Source: UBA4717 sp002404395
GTDB taxonomy: Bacteria; Bacillota; Clostridia; Oscillospirales; CAG-272
Reading direction: 5' to 3'
Assembly: GCA_937902275.1 (NCBI GenBank)
Contig: CALFNW010000045.1
Location: 1-13,066, forward strand
DNA: 13,066 nt
Shown here: piece by piece, positions 12,846-13,066 of the stretch
Layout: every line of letters starts with the position of its first letter
Numbering within the stretch: position 1 is the first letter of the stretch
Notes under the pieces: generated by a model
The model's input: only the letters and a program-made list of their open reading frames with translations
What the model was told of the DNA's origin: nothing
The model's database searches: none
Program-made: the position numbers and the translations under genes

Positions 12846-12869
12846 GCCGCAGAGTTTTATTTCTGCGGC
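12846..12869 (-). promoter_or_regulatory. 5' leader hairpin upstream of parB
   Basis: GCCGCAGA and TCTGCGGC form a perfect 8-bp stem with an 8-nt loop, ending about 13 nt before the AAGGAGG of the 16-codon ORF. No T-run follows, so it is not a terminator. It could be an operator or an mRNA 5' stabiliser. No convincing -35/-10 pair was found between it and the terminator upstream. Confidence 0.4.
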
Positions 12870-12893
12870 TATGTAACGGCTTCATTTGAGCAA

Positions 12894-12939
12894 CAAAAAA
12901 AGACCGAAGATTTAAGCTGTAATCTTAAAAATTCGGTCT
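12894..12939 (-). terminator. strong rho-independent terminator closing an upstream unit
   Basis: AGACCGAA (12901-12908) pairs with TTCGGTCT (12932-12939). After a symmetrical 2x2 internal loop, TTTAAG (12911-12916) pairs with CTTAAA (12924-12929) around a 7-nt loop. On the minus strand seven T follow at once. It ends a transcript entering from the right edge and isolates the parB unit. Confidence 0.85.
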
Positions 12940-12959
12940 GAATTTATGTATGTATTTAA

Positions 12960-13066
12960 TTATTGTCGGTTCAAATCCCTATAGAACAGAAGATCGACAA
13001 AATGTTCGCCTTTGGGAACAGAAAGAAAAATTATCTTAAAAATCAACGAAACCCCTTGAAAAATCA
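12960..13066 (-). CDS. possible 3' end of a gene cut by the window edge
   Basis: One minus-strand frame is open from the edge to a TAA at 12960-12962 and gives about 34 residues ending VPKGEHFVDLLFYRDLNRQ; the other two frames hit stops early. The strong terminator 21 bp further on supports a transcript end here. The translated tail matches no family I know, and an open frame of this length can occur by chance, so this may be non-coding DNA. Confidence 0.3.
   Translation of the reverse strand, partial: IFQGVSLIFKIIFLSVPKGEHFVDLLFYRDLNRQ

Noticed and set aside
12748..12885. Longer ATG start for parB
   Set aside because: The extra 46 residues do not resemble ParB, and the TTG at 12747 has a strong ribosome binding site at good spacing.
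12966..12985. GGTTCAAATCC word resembling a tRNA T-loop, possible tRNA or att site
   Set aside because: The flanking bases do not form the 5-bp T stem, and no acceptor, anticodon or D arm is visible.

Overview
The window looks like an accessory (mobile-element) region of a Gram-positive gut-type Firmicute, probably Clostridia/Oscillospirales. The reasons are strong GGAGG-type ribosome binding sites on nearly every gene, a SpoVG homologue, a Spo0J/ParB homologue, an archetypal Firmicute IS110 transposase, and pilus subunits resembling those annotated in Firmicute mobile elements (DUF6133 and DUF4320, by recall). The organism call is inference from gene content; no rRNA or other taxonomic marker is present.

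Layout. The left edge (1-209, minus) holds the start of an IS1182-like transposase cut by the window. Next comes a minus-strand RelB/DinJ antitoxin - RelE/ParE toxin pair (310-938) with a rho-independent terminator behind it. An intact IS110-family transposase lies on the plus strand (1196-2386). It is flanked by about 245 bp of 5' non-coding DNA with a near-perfect 16-bp direct repeat and hairpins (a bridge/seek RNA candidate) and by about 270 bp of 3' non-coding DNA with a very long nested hairpin (2424-2546).

From 2658 to 12820 everything is on the minus strand and reads right to left. A 16-codon leader ORF precedes parB, which ends in a strong terminator. Then come a 34-aa membrane peptide, spoVG, two tandem 88-aa pilin-like proteins, an A24 prepilin peptidase, an AT-rich HD-domain gene with its own promoter and terminator, a CpaB-like SAF protein, a MinD/CpaE-like ATPase, the TadA/CpaF secretion ATPase, TadB, TadC, two pseudopilin-like proteins, and finally a Thr-rich lipoprotein with a Cys-rich zinc-ribbon-like C-terminus. 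The right edge has another strong minus-strand terminator and possibly the 3' end of one more gene.

How it works together (inference). The minus-strand genes form a Tad/Flp-type pilus machine: peptidase, pilins, ATPase, two inner-membrane platform proteins, a localisation ATPase and a CpaB-like protein. No secretin or Gram-negative outer-membrane component lies in this window, as expected for a monoderm. ParB and SpoVG at the head of the cluster, with flanking IS elements and a toxin-antitoxin pair, suggest the pilus is carried by an integrative or plasmid-like element, where it might serve mating, attachment or secretion. Four proteins share an [G/A]-E-x-Y-[V/I] motif just before a hydrophobic segment, suggesting that one peptidase processes a whole set of subunits. 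The HD gene looks like an independently transcribed cargo cassette placed inside the pilus operon.
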